Origin: Methanoregula sp.
GTDB lineage: Archaea > Halobacteriota > Methanomicrobia > Methanomicrobiales > Methanospirillaceae
NCBI GenBank assembly: GCA_013331015.1
Contig: DUHF01000128.1
Coordinates: 2,019-8,262, forward strand
Direction of reading: 5' to 3'
DNA length: 6,244 nucleotides
The notes beneath the pieces were generated by a model that was not told the DNA's origin, made no database searches, and worked only from the letters and a program-made list of their open reading frames with translations. A program made the translations under genes and the position numbers. Below are positions 5,058-6,244 of this stretch, one piece after another (positions within the stretch are counted from its first letter, which is position 1; every line of letters starts with the position of its first letter).

Positions 5058-5870
5058 TTATTCTGCCCGGATGATGGTGCCGGGATTTTTCCCATTGATC
5101 GCTTTTTCGATGTTGCCGCGCTTGTGACAGTTCGTGATCCGGACTTCCCGGATATGCACAGATTCCTGTAAGAGATTGACAACCATCGGTTCAAGCACCA
5201 TATCTGCAAGGTTCATTTTAATGAGCTCTTTTGCGGTGATCTCCCGAATCAGTTCGGCATCAGGATTTTTGAACGGGTCTTCGGTATACAGCCCGTTAAC
5301 GTTCTTGCCGATGATGCAGCTCTTTGCCCCGAGCACCTCGGCCATGAGGAACGCCCCGGTATCGGTACGGTGCGGGGGGATCATCCCATTCCGGGCGGGA
5401 TGCTCGTACAACCCGTAAGGTGGCGTGCCATGCGTCACCGGCAGGATGCCCAGTTTTAAGAGCATCGGGAGTTCGAGGAGGTCGCCGGTATGGATCCGTG
5501 TCCCGTTATATTCAGATAAGAGGATCGAGACCATAATGGCATTCTGCTCGGAGATCTTTGCAGCCAGTTCGGCAAGGACTCCGGTTGGCATTCCAAGATC
5601 AATGCCGATATCCATGATATGGCGCACCCGGCCGCCGCCACCGGTGACTACGAGCATCTTATGCTTTTTGGACAGTGCTCCAATCTCCGCACAGAGCGGG
5701 TGCATGACCTCGCGGCCGTAATCGATCACACCGTGCCCACCGATTTTGATAATGTTGATATCCGGCGCAATGCGGATCTGCGGAGCTGGTTTTCTCAATT
5801 CCTTCATCAGGCCTTTCCGGACCAGGGTCTCACCTTGCAGCCTGCTTTTCAGTTCCATGCGTTTTGCCAT
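5058..5870 (-). CDS. Molybdenum storage protein-like (MosA/MosB-type) amino-acid-kinase-fold protein
   Basis: This 270-residue protein has the amino acid kinase fold and resembles the two subunits of Azotobacter molybdenum storage protein, which use ATP to pack molybdate or tungstate into polyoxometalate clusters inside a hexameric cage. Shared landmarks from memory of MosA/MosB are IIKIGGHGVIDYGRE (40-54, lysine K42), a glycine-rich VVTGGGGRVRH turn (74-84), IDLGMPTGVLAELAA (90-104), TPPYGLYEHP (149-158), IPPHRTDTGAFLMAE (164-178), NGLYTEDP (192-199) and a LLQESVHIREVRITN to GTIIRAE end. The length matches those subunits at about 270. Uridylate kinase and other family members are also related, but the IPPHRTDTGAF block points to Mos. 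Only one subunit is encoded here, so the cage may be homomeric or its partner lies elsewhere. The start at ATG 5870 fits family length; ATG 5858 is possible, and no clear ribosome site is seen. Confidence 0.8.
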   Translation of the reverse strand: MAKRMELKSRLQGETLVRKGLMKELRKPAPQIRIAPDINIIKIGGHGVIDYGREVMHPLCAEIGALSKKHKMLVVTGGGGRVRHIMDIGIDLGMPTGVLAELAAKISEQNAIMVSILLSEYNGTRIHTGDLLELPMLLKLGILPVTHGTPPYGLYEHPARNGMIPPHRTDTGAFLMAEVLGAKSCIIGKNVNGLYTEDPFKNPDAELIREITAKELIKMNLADMVLEPMVVNLLQESVHIREVRITNCHKRGNIEKAINGKNPGTIIRAE

Positions 5871-5880
5871 GATATCTGCC

Positions 5881-5895
5881 GGTTAGCCTATAACC
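5881..5895. promoter_or_regulatory. Small dyad just upstream of the Mo-storage-like gene
   Basis: GGTTA (5881-5885) and TAACC (5891-5895) are inverted around GCCTA, beginning ten bases before the start codon. Short arms make this weak, but the place overlaps the promoter or leader of the gene, where an operator would sit. Confidence 0.2.
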
Positions 5896-5900
5896 ATGGA

Positions 5901-5909
5901 AAGTATTAA
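5901..5909 (-). promoter_or_regulatory. Possible TATA box of the Mo-storage-like gene
   Basis: On the minus strand this reads TTAATACTT, centred 35 bases before the ATG at 5870, which would give a leader of about nine bases. GTTATAGG (5887-5894) is closer and would imply a leaderless message, but its distance of about 21 bases is rather short. Confidence 0.3.
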
Positions 5910-5947
5910 GATATTGTAAACCAGTTGGTATATCAGAGCCACAATTC

Positions 5948-5956
5948 CCTAAATAC
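5948..5956 (+). promoter_or_regulatory. TATA-like box of the 67-residue protein gene
   Basis: CCTAAATAC, centred near 5953, predicts a start around 5978 and a leader of about 22 bases that contains the ribosome site. An in-frame GTG at 5965 would then precede the transcription start, so the ATG at 6001 is favoured. Confidence 0.5.
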
Positions 5957-5987
5957 CGCATTTCGTGCCGGGACTTCGGTTGTGGCA

Positions 5988-5993
5988 GGGAGG
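5988..5993 (+). promoter_or_regulatory. Ribosome binding site of the 67-residue protein
   Basis: GGGAGG lies seven bases before the ATG at 6001 and decides the start against the upstream in-frame GTG at 5965, which has no such site. Confidence 0.75.
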
Positions 5994-6000
5994 AAAAACC

Positions 6001-6204
6001 ATGAAGATCTATGTACGTGAGCGCCAGAAAGTCGGAGAGGGTGTCGAGTCGCCCAAGTACCGCATCGTTGCCGTTACCGGGGGGCAGATCCAGATTGAGG
6101 CCACCCATTTCCGGAAGTTTGAGATCGAGCAGATCGCAAAGGACATCGGTGCGGAAGTTGTGTTCATGAAGCCGGTGGCCGATGAGCATAAAAAGAAACA
6201 TTGA
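6001..6204 (+). CDS. Small conserved-looking protein of unknown function, 67 residues
   Basis: The protein begins MKIYVRERQKVGEGVESPKY, continues with a strand RIVAVTGGQIQIEATHFRKF and an amphipathic helix EIEQIAKDIGAEVVFM, and ends in a charged tail DEHKKKH. The pattern of strands then helix suggests a small alpha/beta soluble domain. It has no cysteines, signal peptide or membrane segment. I have a memory of similar short proteins in methanogens but no function to attach. A strong ribosome site (GGGAGG) and TATA-like box support it as a real gene. It is divergent from the Mo-storage-like gene, with about 130 bases between, so the two could share control, though the sequence does not show this. 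A T-run follows directly after the stop. Confidence 0.8.
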   Translation: MKIYVRERQKVGEGVESPKYRIVAVTGGQIQIEATHFRKFEIEQIAKDIGAEVVFMKPVADEHKKKH

Positions 6205-6210
6205 TTTTTT
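6205..6210 (+). terminator. T-run directly after the 67-residue gene
   Basis: Six Ts follow the TGA stop immediately. No hairpin precedes them, so this is an archaeal-style T-run signal only. Confidence 0.35.
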
Positions 6211-6244
6211 AGCCATCCAAGCAGGTCAGGGGTTGCATCGTTTC

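Noticed and set aside
4880..5073. Plus-strand open stretch across the 4880-5070 gap
   Set aside because: It has no ATG or GTG start in frame, shows no recognisable motif, and overlaps structured repeats and the end of the Mo-storage-like gene.
5910..5934. GATAT/ATATC pair as a ModE-type molybdate regulator site
   Set aside because: The arms are only five bases and do not match the ModE consensus as I remember it; AT-rich promoter DNA gives such pairs often.
5830..6216. 128-residue minus-strand frame opposite the 67-residue gene
   Set aside because: It overlaps the start of the Mo-storage-like gene and its promoter region and lies antisense to a better supported gene with a ribosome site.
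1..6244. CRISPR arrays, tRNA or rRNA genes, insertion sequences
   Set aside because: I saw no regularly spaced repeats, no tRNA cloverleaf or rRNA sequence, and no intact transposase or terminal repeats in the window.

Overview
The window looks like chromosomal DNA of a hydrogenotrophic, formate-using methanogenic archaeon, most likely of the order Methanomicrobiales (Methanoregula-like is my best guess, by inference only). The support is an F420-type formate dehydrogenase pair (fdhA-fdhB), a formylmethanofuran-dehydrogenase-E-like protein, archaeal TATA-type promoters with at least one apparently leaderless gene, and Shine-Dalgarno sites matching an archaeal 16S tail (GGTGAT, AAGGTGG). Genes are moderately GC-rich and the intergenic gaps are AT-rich.

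Layout. Positions 1-2548 (minus strand) hold fdhA, complete, followed after one base by the N-terminal 162 codons of fdhB, which runs off the left edge. The divergent gap 2549-2831 carries the fdhA promoter, an 8+8 bp operator-like palindrome (2631-2654) and the promoter of the next gene. On the plus strand follow a four-cysteine zinc-ribbon/helix-turn-helix-like protein (2832-3389) and a stand-alone FmdE-family protein with a C-terminal zinc ribbon (3510-4148). Each ends in a hairpin plus T-run. Convergent to them is a minus-strand 137-residue protein of unknown function (4262-4675). The 380-base gap 4676-5057 is rich in structure: two copies of a 15-bp dyad (TATTGTTcAACAATA type), a long inverted repeat with T-runs on both sides, stem-loops, two GCGGCCGC palindromes, and a possible tiny zinc-binding ORF whose reading frame may be broken. 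Next comes a minus-strand amino-acid-kinase-fold protein that closely resembles the molybdenum storage protein subunits MosA/MosB (5058-5870). Divergent from it is a 67-residue conserved-looking small protein (6001-6204).

How the genes may fit together. FdhA is a molybdenum- or tungsten-bis-pterin enzyme, FmdE-family proteins are tied by name and history to Mo/W formylmethanofuran dehydrogenase, and MosA/MosB store molybdate or tungstate as polyoxometalate clusters. The window could therefore be a Mo/W-supply and C1-metabolism neighbourhood. That reading is inference: the genes sit in separate transcription units and no molybdate transporter or cofactor-synthesis gene is visible here.
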